A program made the translations under genes and the position numbers. The notes beneath the pieces were generated by a model, which saw nothing but the letters and a program-made list of their open reading frames with translations, was not told the origin of the DNA and searched no databases. A stretch of DNA of 64,000 bases from an uncultured Burkholderiaceae bacterium (GTDB taxonomy: Bacteria; Pseudomonadota; Gammaproteobacteria; Burkholderiales; Burkholderiaceae): the NCBI GenBank assembly GCA_937871985.1, contig CALMPB010000400.1, forward strand, positions 62,001 through 126,000, read 5' to 3'. Below are positions 25,390 through 32,686 of this stretch, one piece after another (positions within the stretch are counted from its first letter, which is position 1; every line of letters begins with the position of its first letter).

Positions 25390-26232
25390 ATGGACTCGTT
25401 TGACTTTCTACGCGCTGTGATCGAGAAGTTCCCGCGTCAGCAGCTGCAATGCACCATCGATATCGAAAGTACGTTCATGCAGTACACGCTTCAGATCGAG
25501 CGTGACCGTGCGAAAGACCAGCGTAATCGCAAAACCATCCGCCAAGCGCTGGTTATCTTTCGCCCTGCATCTCGTTTGCTTTCCGAGCCGATGGTGGAAA
25601 TTCGCTTGTCCATGCTGATCACGAGTACGGAAGTGCCGATCACGCAAGAATGTTTCAGCACGCCTTTTGAATTTACCCAGGCAGCTGAATTCGCGTACCA
25701 GTTCCTGCAGAATGGCCATGTTTTGGCCAAGAATCGCCTGATGGGTGCCTCGCTCACTGAAATGGGCAACATGTCCATTGCGACGTTCTTTGGTGAAGAG
25801 GGTAAGCGCCTTGCAAACTCCCTACGCTTTATCGACGTGGATCGCGTGAGTGATCTGCTCGAAGCCAGCATCGATGTCGTGCAGCGCACGCCCAACATAG
25901 GCGAGGGGCAGCTCGGAGCGTTGCACGGGTACTTGGCTAAGCACGGCCTGTACATGAACTTCGAAAGCCGTGAGAAAGCCAAAGCGTTTCTGGTCGAGTG
26001 CGGCAAAGAAGATACACCTGCCATCTCCGACCAAGCATTGGCGGCGTCCGTCGTTACCCTAGGTTTTCCCAAGCGCGTTCAGGCTCACCTGACTCAGGCC
26101 GGTATCTATACGGTCAAAGATCTCATCGCGAAGAACGAAATCTTTTTCTGGCGACTCGAGGGCTTCGGTCCCGGTTCCATGAAAGACCTGAAAGCGGTGA
26201 TGGCAAAGCACAATCTCGTGCTCGCCCGCTAA
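25390..26232 (+). CDS. Protein with two tandem RNAP alpha-CTD-like (helix-hairpin-helix) domains
   Basis: 280-aa protein. Residues 1-140 are an unrecognised alpha/beta domain. Residues 146-190 and 221-280 are two related copies of a fold that looks like the C-terminal domain of the bacterial RNAP alpha subunit. Each has the pattern '..V.DL.....(x)..T/L.(N/G).G...L..L...LAKHGL.(M/L)'. Copy 1 is TPNIGEGQLGALHGYLAKHG and copy 2 is LEGFGPGSMKDLKAVMAKHN. In alpha-CTD this helix-hairpin-helix contacts DNA upstream of promoters and activators. phiKZ-type RNAPs lack alpha, and this gene follows RNAP and helicase genes, so a promoter-contacting or host-RNAP-mimicking role is attractive. An ordinary DNA-repair-type HhH protein is the alternative. 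Confidence 0.7.
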   Translation: MDSFDFLRAVIEKFPRQQLQCTIDIESTFMQYTLQIERDRAKDQRNRKTIRQALVIFRPASRLLSEPMVEIRLSMLITSTEVPITQECFSTPFEFTQAAEFAYQFLQNGHVLAKNRLMGASLTEMGNMSIATFFGEEGKRLANSLRFIDVDRVSDLLEASIDVVQRTPNIGEGQLGALHGYLAKHGLYMNFESREKAKAFLVECGKEDTPAISDQALAASVVTLGFPKRVQAHLTQAGIYTVKDLIAKNEIFFWRLEGFGPGSMKDLKAVMAKHNLVLAR

Positions 26233-26234
26233 TG

Positions 26235-26280
26235 CGGCATAAGCCCCTAGGCCTGATGGCCTAGGGGCGTCACTATGCCG
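26235..26280. terminator. Bidirectional terminator, CGGCATA/TATGCCG arms
   Basis: A perfect 11-bp stem (26243-26253/26258-26268, loop TGAT) is enclosed by CGGCATA (26235-26241) and TATGCCG (26274-26280). It separates the alpha-CTD-like gene (plus) and the macrodomain gene (minus). Confidence 0.85.
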
Positions 26281-26297
26281 TACTTTCTTTTTTGGTC

Positions 26298-26738
26298 CTA
26301 GGGAGCGAAAATCCCAACCTGAAGCTCAATCGGTTCGAGATGCTTGAGGATGATAGGCCTCACATCCTCCCACTCCAGCATGCCTTTGCCACACCCGACT
26401 GCCGGAATCCCAAGAGATGTGATCCCGTGCTTAGAGAAGTTCTTTGCCACGCGGCGAAGCGCCTCATCGATCCACTCTATTTTAGAAGGGTTACGCCAAT
26501 GGCGTTTGGTTGGTAGGCAAAGGATTTTACGCTTCTCACTAACATCATAGACAAAGAAGCCCTGATCGGAAAACACACCAGCCAAGCAGGCTTTTCGGTA
26601 TGCCTCCAACAATCCAGGATAGCGTAGCTTAAACGCCAGCGCCAATCCATTACCCATGACACCAACCATGTTCACAGGACAGACTAGCGTTTGAAACCCG
26701 GATCGCAGAAGATCAGCGCGTTCTTCGTAGACGATCAT
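26298..26738 (-). CDS. DarG-type macrodomain (ADP-ribose hydrolase) protein
   Basis: 146-aa single-domain macro protein. Residues 20-33 (CPVNMVGVMGNGLA) form the ADP-ribose-binding loop 1 (in canonical form VN..G.MG.G.A). Residues 75-92 (LPTKRHWRNPSKIEWID) match the segment typical of DarG macrodomains (PTK.HWR.PS). Residues 110-123 (GIPAVGCGKGMLEW) form loop 2. DarG removes ADP-ribose that the DarT toxin attaches to thymidine in DNA, so a phage copy would plausibly protect phage DNA from DarTG or a similar defence. No DarT-like gene is in the window, so it is not a toxin-antitoxin pair here. Its ATG overlaps the upstream stop (ATGA). Confidence 0.85.
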   Translation of the reverse strand: MIVYEERADLLRSGFQTLVCPVNMVGVMGNGLALAFKLRYPGLLEAYRKACLAGVFSDQGFFVYDVSEKRKILCLPTKRHWRNPSKIEWIDEALRRVAKNFSKHGITSLGIPAVGCGKGMLEWEDVRPIILKHLEPIELQVGIFAP

Positions 26739-27208
26739 GATGGCTTGCCAAAGAGGTTCTCAAGTTCGTTGCGTGCTCGATCAGCCTCGCCAATCCCCTT
26801 TTGTAAGAGACGCTTGGCTTTCTCGATTTGCAACAGTACCGTCTCGCGGGGTTGTTCAATCCACTCCCTAAATGAACAGCGGAAATACTCGCCAATCCGA
26901 AGATCGACGTACTGGTTCATTCGCTCGCCCAGAAGGCTGCCCTGGCTAGGATCTTCTGCAAAATGCATCGCCACCATAGCCAAGGGCCGATCCACAGCTT
27001 GCACGTCGTAGTTGTAGATGCCGTAGAGGGTTTCGTAACGCATGCGCAGCATCAGCTCAGTTTTCACTGGATGAATGCCAGGCACTTGATCAAGGAGCTT
27101 GGCAATGATCTCCTCAATATCGACACCCTCTCCGAAGCCTGCGTCTACGACGTGCCGACGCTTTACTGGATTCCCTGAATCATCAGTGCCTTCTGACCGA
27201 GCAGGATA
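26735..27208 (-). CDS. Minus-1 frame extension of the 517-aa gene (likely made by ribosomal frameshift)
   Basis: An open frame of protein-like composition that lacks a convincing start. The first standard start codon is a GTG at 27085, yet 41 residues upstream of it, from the T7 run at 27208-27214, already read as normal protein (YPARSEGTDDSGNPVKRRH and onward). This frame is exactly -1 to the gene 27163-28716, and the two frames overlap at the T7 run. A -1 slip there would give a product of about 660 aa (503 + 157). The C-terminal part contains a coiled-coil-like helix (about the last 40 residues). If no frameshift occurs, a 116-aa protein from GTG 27085 is possible. Function unknown. Confidence 0.6.
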   Translation of the reverse strand, partial: YPARSEGTDDSGNPVKRRHVVDAGFGEGVDIEEIIAKLLDQVPGIHPVKTELMLRMRYETLYGIYNYDVQAVDRPLAMVAMHFAEDPSQGSLLGERMNQYVDLRIGEYFRCSFREWIEQPRETVLLQIEKAKRLLQKGIGEADRARNELENLFGKPS

Positions 27209-28716
27209 AAAAAAGTCACGATCGGATCGATCGGCAGCAGGTGCGGGAAGTCAGGCTTGGTGTCCTTTTCGTCCGCATCGGTGATGGTCGGCACCGCGAT
27301 GAGCGAGATCGTGATGTCGTCGATGAACTGCTGGATTTCCTTGAAGTACTTGGCGCGAATGGCCGAGTCCTTGGAGAAATCCGAGATCAGCGTGTTGATC
27401 GTATCGCGATCTTCGATCACGTGCTTGCCCGGATGGATTTCCTTCACCCAGTGCACGTACTGGCGCATCGCCGTGGCCTTGCCCTGATCGAGCAGGTAGT
27501 CGTTGCGACGGTCATCGTCCGGATCGTTGGCAAATGCTTCACCGAACGTATGCACGATGCTGTCGACCCACGCTTGGCCAGCGTCCAGGTATTCACCCGC
27601 GCTCGGGATGCGCAGCGTCATGGCCAGATCACTGCGCAGCTCGATGCGACGCTCGGACAGCGCGAACTCGTCACGATAGCGCTTGATCGACTCGTCAGTC
27701 ATCTTCTCGTTACGCTTGGCCATGTGGTTGCGTTGCCACTTGGTGAGCTTGGCCTGGTTCGTGTAGAAGAGCTTGGAGATGTTCAGGATTTCACGCACGA
27801 TACGGTGCGGGTCCTTCGGATCATTCACCACCGCCCGCGAGTACGGAAAGCCGGACGTCCAGATCGAGCAGGCCATGCCCCAGACGATCGTGATGATGTC
27901 GGGTGCTGCGATCTTGTTGATGAGATCGCGCGAGTCAGCCAGGCTCGTGGCGTACAGATGTTCCAGCGCGACTGCGAGAATACGCTGGACCGTGTAGACC
28001 GAGTGGTTGCCGTAGAGCAGGCCGTAGGTCTGGCGACCCAGGGCGATCTTGTCCATTTGCAGGCGCTGGTTCAGCGCGAGCAGGTCCGAATCCATCGGGG
28101 CCTTGAGCGAGATCCAGAAGCCCGAATGAAAGAGCGGGATCTGCACGACGTTACCCATGCCGAGCAGTGCACGCACGCGCAGGACGCCTGCTTCGCCTGC
28201 GAGCTTTTTGCCGACCGAGTCGTCAAAGCGCGGGCTGGAGGGATAGAGGATCCCGGCATCCGATTGCACAGCTTGCGTGAATTCGGCTTCCGGGTCTTCC
28301 ACGGTACGGCGCAGCTGTTCGGCACGCGGCAAAAGCGCCGCGCTGTTTTCCAGCGTGTCGACCCATTCACGACCCGGATCGTTGTCGGCGTGTTCAACGT
28401 TGGGTTGATCATCGACCCATTTCTGGATCTCGGTTGCGTGATCGGGCGGGAGTTGCACTTGCACGCCCGGATGCGAGTAGTTCTCGGGCATCGGCGAGAA
28501 CTCGGGATACTGGCGCGTGTAGTGAGGCTTGCTTGCCTTTTCAGCTGCCGGAATGGCTTGCGCTGCAACTTCCGCTTCCGGCACGTCTGCTTCTTCAGGC
28601 ATGATGAAGGGCACTTCAGTCGCCGGGGCTTCAGCGACCGGCGCGGCTTGAGCGGCAGCCTGAGCGGGAGGCGGCGTCAGATCGGGTTGCAGAGCTTGTT
28701 TGTCTTCGGTGGTCAT
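27163..28716 (-). CDS. 517-aa protein with Ala/Pro/Glu-rich N-terminus; zero-frame product of a probable frameshift gene
   Basis: 517-aa protein, likely structural or a morphogenesis factor. Residues 1-75 are low-complexity (Ala, Pro, Glu, Gln), probably disordered. 90-480 is a mostly helical domain with no enzymatic motif. The last 14 residues after the T7 run (ILLGQKALMIQGIQ) end at 27163. The -1 frame continues as a longer protein. It is read from the divergent region at 29334-29503 together with the 196-aa gene upstream. Production of a short and a long form by -1 frameshifting is well known for tail-assembly chaperones of other tailed phages. This gene is much larger, so that role is only a possibility. 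Confidence 0.8.
   Translation of the reverse strand: MTTEDKQALQPDLTPPPAQAAAQAAPVAEAPATEVPFIMPEEADVPEAEVAAQAIPAAEKASKPHYTRQYPEFSPMPENYSHPGVQVQLPPDHATEIQKWVDDQPNVEHADNDPGREWVDTLENSAALLPRAEQLRRTVEDPEAEFTQAVQSDAGILYPSSPRFDDSVGKKLAGEAGVLRVRALLGMGNVVQIPLFHSGFWISLKAPMDSDLLALNQRLQMDKIALGRQTYGLLYGNHSVYTVQRILAVALEHLYATSLADSRDLINKIAAPDIITIVWGMACSIWTSGFPYSRAVVNDPKDPHRIVREILNISKLFYTNQAKLTKWQRNHMAKRNEKMTDESIKRYRDEFALSERRIELRSDLAMTLRIPSAGEYLDAGQAWVDSIVHTFGEAFANDPDDDRRNDYLLDQGKATAMRQYVHWVKEIHPGKHVIEDRDTINTLISDFSKDSAIRAKYFKEIQQFIDDITISLIAVPTITDADEKDTKPDFPHLLPIDPIVTFFILLGQKALMIQGIQ
27208..27214 (-). other. T7 slippery run, candidate -1 frameshift site
   Basis: On the minus strand seven Ts lie in frame as ACT TTT TTT ATC, i.e. 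T_TTT_TTT, a classical -1 slippery heptamer. It sits inside the stretch where the zero frame (stop at 27163) and the -1 frame (previous stop near 27247) are both open. GCGTC...GACGC about 45 bases downstream could form a modest hairpin. A homopolymer length error in the sequence would give the same picture. Confidence 0.6.
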
Positions 28717-28742
28717 CTCGATGTCTCTTGGTGACGGGAGGC

Positions 28743-29333
28743 TTACGCCTGGGCGACGGCTTCAGCTTGGGGTTGCGCAGCCATGGCCACGCTGGCCGGC
28801 AGGGCTTCGGCCGGAATCGGCGCGTTGTCGGTAGCGGCGTTGTGATCGGCGATTGCCATGGCCAGGCCTTGGTCGTGGATCTTTTGCATCGACACTTCCA
28901 GGATTTCGCGCACTTCCATGGCCACCGGCATGACGTTCGCATCGTGCAGCTGGATGAGGAGCACGTACTGCTCCATCAGGTGCTTGGCGTGCATGCCTTC
29001 GTCCGGCGTGCGTGCACCGCCCTTCTTGTCCAGATGCAGGGTGCCGAGCTTGTCGAGCGTGTCGTTCAGTTCGCGCAGGTCTTTGGCCAGGACCTTGAGC
29101 AGCGAAGCCAGGTGCTTGGGTTCGGGAGCGGCAGCGGCGATCTCGACGTTGGAGAACGTGTGGGCCAGGACGGCGTGCGAGGAGATGAGTTGCTTGCAGT
29201 TTTCGTGCTGGGTGGCGAGCTCATCCCAGCTGCGATCGGTTTGGCCGGTACGGTGGGCCAGACGCTTGCTGTATTTGTTCGTGCGGCCAGCGGCAGCGTC
29301 TTTGGCACGGCGGGCGGGGGACTTTTGGGTCAT
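28743..29333 (-). CDS. Unknown 196-aa helical protein
   Basis: 196-aa protein, first gene of the minus-strand operon that continues into the frameshift gene 26 bases later. The N-terminus is strongly basic (KSPARRAKDAAAGRTNKYSKR), the middle is long amphipathic helices (LLKVLAKDLRELNDTLDKL), and the C-terminus is Ala/Pro/Gln-rich and probably disordered. Codons are C/G-ending. No domain recognised. The basic start and helical body would suit a DNA- or capsid-associated protein. Confidence 0.75.
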   Translation of the reverse strand: MTQKSPARRAKDAAAGRTNKYSKRLAHRTGQTDRSWDELATQHENCKQLISSHAVLAHTFSNVEIAAAAPEPKHLASLLKVLAKDLRELNDTLDKLGTLHLDKKGGARTPDEGMHAKHLMEQYVLLIQLHDANVMPVAMEVREILEVSMQKIHDQGLAMAIADHNAATDNAPIPAEALPASVAMAAQPQAEAVAQA

Positions 29334-29503
29334 GCTAGGACTCCGGAAAATTAACAGATTGATAGCCCATGATTTGACTATCTGAAATGTGTAAAGGTGT
29401 TTTGTAGCGCTGCCTGAGGACAGCAGAGCAGCACGGGAAACCGCGTCATGACTCCTACAAAATTGCCACGCACCAATAAATTTTCCGCTTTTTAGAGGCG
29501 TTC
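29334..29503. promoter_or_regulatory. Divergent intergenic region
   Basis: 170 bases between divergent genes, no open frame. AT-rich segments with TTGACTATCTGAAATG near 29375 could hold a minus- or plus-strand promoter. No element shared with the other leaders was found apart from AT-rich runs (AATAAATTTTCCGC at 29473). Confidence 0.35.
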
Positions 29504-30334
29504 ATGATTACCGAACTGGAAACTTATTTGGCTGACTCGGCAACGCCTGAGATGGCTGATACGATCGCCCAAGCGTGCCGGCTGTTCGAAGACATCAATC
29601 TGGAAAACTACTCGGACCGCTACATCGAACTGCTGATGCTCGATGGCGATCAGAACTCCTCGAACACGCTCGATGCACTGGTAGGCACGACACGCAACTA
29701 CCTCGTAGACATTCTGCGCAACCACGGCATCACGCTCGTGGATGACGCGCCGCTTCACATCCTCGTCATGGTCGGTAACGGCGTGCTGCGTTTGCAGCAG
29801 TACGAGCAACCCGAGATGCTTCTGGATATTTTGGAAGCTGACCTTCTGGAAAACGAGCTGTTTGCCAACGTGCTGGAATACGTCTGCCCGCTCTCGTCCG
29901 ATGACATCCTCACTTACCTGGATGAAACGGACGCAGCGTTTCTGCAAAAGCTTCAGCACTTGCTGGTCGAGCAAGCCTCGGTGCAGGATGTGAGCGAAGA
30001 AGACGACGAGCAGCAAAAGGAATACATCGCTCACTTGCGTAAATTCTGCGACGTGCTGGGCCATCGGTGCTTGATTGTCTTGGAGCGTCTGGCAGCAGGC
30101 GCCAAGATGGGTTACCCGTTTGCGGTTTACGCAGACCCGACGGGTCGCACGTTCGAATCGATGGTGCCTGAAGATGCGGCTGAGAACCTTCTTGCCATGG
30201 CGCTGGTTTCGTCTGACGGACATAAGAACCCGCGCGGCGTGATTGCCGAGCGGATCGATACTTACGTCGCTGATCTGAATAAGATCACCCGCATCACCAA
30301 CCGGGTCAGTGACCTGCTAATCAAGATGGGATAA
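29504..30334 (+). CDS. Unknown acidic helical protein, 276 aa, upstream of an RNAP subunit
   Basis: 276-aa protein, acidic and Leu-rich, almost all helical (for example ILEADLLENELFANVLEYV). Residues 160-170 are a run of Glu/Asp/Gln (SEEDDEQQKE). No catalytic motif. The start ATG follows TTTAGAGGCGTTC. It ends three bases before the RNAP beta-prime gene and is thus co-transcribed and probably coupled with it. A role as RNAP assembly partner or virion component is plausible only from that proximity. Confidence 0.75.
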   Translation: MITELETYLADSATPEMADTIAQACRLFEDINLENYSDRYIELLMLDGDQNSSNTLDALVGTTRNYLVDILRNHGITLVDDAPLHILVMVGNGVLRLQQYEQPEMLLDILEADLLENELFANVLEYVCPLSSDDILTYLDETDAAFLQKLQHLLVEQASVQDVSEEDDEQQKEYIAHLRKFCDVLGHRCLIVLERLAAGAKMGYPFAVYADPTGRTFESMVPEDAAENLLAMALVSSDGHKNPRGVIAERIDTYVADLNKITRITNRVSDLLIKMG

Positions 30335-30336
30335 TC

Positions 30337-31662
30337 ATGCTCAAGCGTGACTACTTTATTGCCGCAATGAAAGCCGAGTGCTTCTTGCGTCTGAACTGGG
30401 TAACGCGGGCGTTTGCCATCGTGCAAGAAGGTCCTGACGACTGGAAGCAAGATCCTTACCCCTACCGGCTTGTGCAAACCCCGACCGGGAACTACTACGT
30501 CAACCCGGACAACCAACAAGAGCTCATCAAACTCGATGAGACGGCTGACGGGCAAGATACGTTCAAGCCCAACAAGCCCGCCTTCGTCTTTACCGATCCG
30601 ATCACGGTTACGCCTGACGACGTGCCGAATCTGGATAAAACGGTGGAAAGCCGCTACGGCATCGTGCTGCTGAACTACACGGTGTTTGTCTGGCCCTTCG
30701 GTAAGAAGATGGCGTTTATCAACGGACCCATGCACCCACGTAAGGTCGAGGCGCTCATCCTGCCGCGTCTGCGCGACAACCCGGAAAACGATGCCGACCG
30801 CGATGATCGCTATCTTTATATCGACGAGCTGCTAAAGTTCAACGATGCCTCGATCGCCACCGGTGGTTGGAGTCAGTTGGCGGTGCCTGGTGGGACCGAG
30901 AAAGCCATGACGGTTTCGCCCGAGATCGCCAAGCTGCGTGCTGAGCTTTTAGAGAAGTTCAAGGACCGGCTGCGTGACCCGGCCACCATCGCTCAGATTG
31001 ACGCGATACTCGTGGCGGCGGACAAAGAGTGGATGAAGGGTGATAAGGCCATGGGGTATCTCATCACTGGCAAGTCCTTCGATACCGTGCGCCGTAAGCT
31101 CTTCCTCATGATGGGTGCTGAGCGCGGCCTGGGCGAATCGGTGGAAGTGGATCTCATCCCCAAACCTCTTGTCGATGGTTGGGACATCACGCACTTCCCG
31201 GCTATGAACAACTCGCTGCGCGCCGGTTCGTATAACCGGGGCCACCAGACGATGCTGGGCGGTGAACTCGTGAAGTGGTTGCACCGCGCGTCGTCAAACG
31301 TGTCGGCAACCGTTGATGATTGCGGTAGCGTCGTGGGGTTGGAAGTTAACCTCACCAAAGACAACCTGCATCGCCACTTGGGTAATAGCTTTGTGGTCAA
31401 GGGTGCTGCGGTTCGCTTGACTGAAGAGAATGCCGAACAGTACCTTGGCAAGCTCATGTTCGAGCGCACTCCCATGGCGTGTCTGGCTCCCGGCAACACG
31501 TACTGCAAGACTTGCGTGGGTGGCGTGCTCGGTGACAACCCGACGGGTTTGTCCTCGGCTATCGCCACGGAAGGCTCGACGATCATGTACATCTACATGA
31601 GTGCGGCACACGCCAAGAACCTGAAAGTCGAAAAGCTCGACTGGCAGCACCTCATTTTCTAA
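30337..31662 (+). CDS. Second RNA polymerase beta-prime C-terminal part (virion RNAP candidate)
   Basis: 441-aa protein resembling the C-terminal part of beta-prime. Residues 389-408 (YCKTCVGGVLGDNPTGLSSA) give the C..C zinc half-site followed by the region that in bacterial beta-prime reads G..AAQSI. The end (HAKNLKVEKLDW) is like the M.TFH..G region. The segment NRGHQTMLGGELVKWLHRA (about 290-308) corresponds to the bridge/trigger region but is degenerate. It differs from the other beta-prime C-part at 21730-23727, so the phage encodes two polymerases. By order it fits phiKZ gp80 of the virion-packaged RNAP, which is injected and transcribes early genes. Assignment to that enzyme is inference. 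Confidence 0.75.
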   Translation: MLKRDYFIAAMKAECFLRLNWVTRAFAIVQEGPDDWKQDPYPYRLVQTPTGNYYVNPDNQQELIKLDETADGQDTFKPNKPAFVFTDPITVTPDDVPNLDKTVESRYGIVLLNYTVFVWPFGKKMAFINGPMHPRKVEALILPRLRDNPENDADRDDRYLYIDELLKFNDASIATGGWSQLAVPGGTEKAMTVSPEIAKLRAELLEKFKDRLRDPATIAQIDAILVAADKEWMKGDKAMGYLITGKSFDTVRRKLFLMMGAERGLGESVEVDLIPKPLVDGWDITHFPAMNNSLRAGSYNRGHQTMLGGELVKWLHRASSNVSATVDDCGSVVGLEVNLTKDNLHRHLGNSFVVKGAAVRLTEENAEQYLGKLMFERTPMACLAPGNTYCKTCVGGVLGDNPTGLSSAIATEGSTIMYIYMSAAHAKNLKVEKLDWQHLIF

Positions 31663-31747
31663 GTAGAAAAAACACCCGCTCGTGCATTATCTGACTAGCG
31701 GCTTAGAAACCCATAGTTTTGTCCCCTTCGTAACCAAGGAGCTTTTG

Positions 31748-32605
31748 ATGTCGAAGAATTCCCGCAATACCAGCCAACAGCCCAAGCAGGAACAGGCTGC
31801 CGATCTGCAGGCTCAGCAAGAAGGCCAGCAGGCCGCTCAGGAAGACCAGCAAGCGCAGCAGCAAGCTGCCGACACCCAATCCCAGGGTACGGGCGCCGAA
31901 GGCCAGCAGCAGCCGGAAAACGGCACCAGCGAGCAAGGTGGCGAACAGCAATCGCAATCCGGCGAGCAAAGCGCTGACCAGCAAGCCGATGCCTCGGCCG
32001 CCAGCCAGCAACCCGCTGACGAGAAGCCCGCTGCTGAAACCCAGGCCTCCCAAGCACCTGCCGAAGCCGCGCCTGCCGCCCCGGCTGCCGAACCCGAAGT
32101 CGCCGCTCCTGCCGTGGCCGGTCCCCCGGTCGTGACGGGCGTCGCCGAAGTCGATACGCTGCTGGTCGGCCTCTCGCCCCTGGTGATCGCCAACTTCCAG
32201 CAACTGACCACCTACGTGGACGCGATGAAGCCCAAGAAGCCGGTGACCACGCAAGCCCAGGCTCGCAACCAGCTCTCGCTGTACACCTGCGTCATGTCGC
32301 TCATCAACAAGAGCGGCCGCGACTTCGAAAAGGCCTTCACCGCCCTCATCAAGTTCTTCAACGCCCATCGTGACGGCGCCCTCGGCCCGCGCTTCATCTT
32401 CCGCGCACCCGAAGAAAGCCTGCTCACGGCCCCGCGCCGCGATGCCAACGAACGCGTGCTGAACCTGCTGATGACCCTGGCGCCGACCAACGGCAACCTC
32501 GGCCAGATCAAGCAAGCGCTCAAGCAAGTCGACATCAAGCGCTCGCTGGCCGTGGAAGTCGAAGACCAGGCTCGTGAACGTGTGATCGCTTTCCTGAACG
32601 GCTAA
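31748..32605 (+). CDS. Unknown 285-aa protein with Gln/Ala/Glu-rich N-terminal half
   Basis: 285-aa protein from ATG 31748, preceded by AAGGAG. Residues 1-130 are a low-complexity stretch of Gln, Ala, Glu, Ser and Pro, certainly disordered. Residues 135-285 form a compact helical domain (VDTLLVGLSPLVIANFQQL and onward). Codons are strongly C/G-ending, implying high expression. Similar builds occur in scaffold-like and inner-head proteins, but there is no motif to show it. The terminator 32623-32659 follows at once. Repeats of Gln codons make the long antisense frame here meaningless. Confidence 0.75.
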   Translation: MSKNSRNTSQQPKQEQAADLQAQQEGQQAAQEDQQAQQQAADTQSQGTGAEGQQQPENGTSEQGGEQQSQSGEQSADQQADASAASQQPADEKPAAETQASQAPAEAAPAAPAAEPEVAAPAVAGPPVVTGVAEVDTLLVGLSPLVIANFQQLTTYVDAMKPKKPVTTQAQARNQLSLYTCVMSLINKSGRDFEKAFTALIKFFNAHRDGALGPRFIFRAPEESLLTAPRRDANERVLNLLMTLAPTNGNLGQIKQALKQVDIKRSLAVEVEDQARERVIAFLNG

Positions 32606-32622
32606 TCGATTCACCCCCCGCC

Positions 32623-32659
32623 AACCCCCTGTGAGCCTTTACGGTTTGCAGGGGGTTTT
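32623..32659 (+). terminator. Intrinsic terminator
   Basis: A 9-bp stem AACCCCCTG/CAGGGGGTT (32623-32631/32649-32657) is followed by TTTTA. The loop is 17 bases. Confidence 0.75.
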
Positions 32660-32686
32660 ATTCGCCGTATGGAGAAATAAAAAATT

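Noticed and set aside
26298..27085. DarT/DarG toxin-antitoxin pair
   Set aside because: The neighbour of the macrodomain gene has no ADP-ribosyltransferase features and reads as the -1 frame of the adjacent long gene.
27241..28734. 497-codon plus-strand open frame
   Set aside because: Antisense shadow of the frameshift gene; rich in Arg, Val, His, Leu with no start signal.
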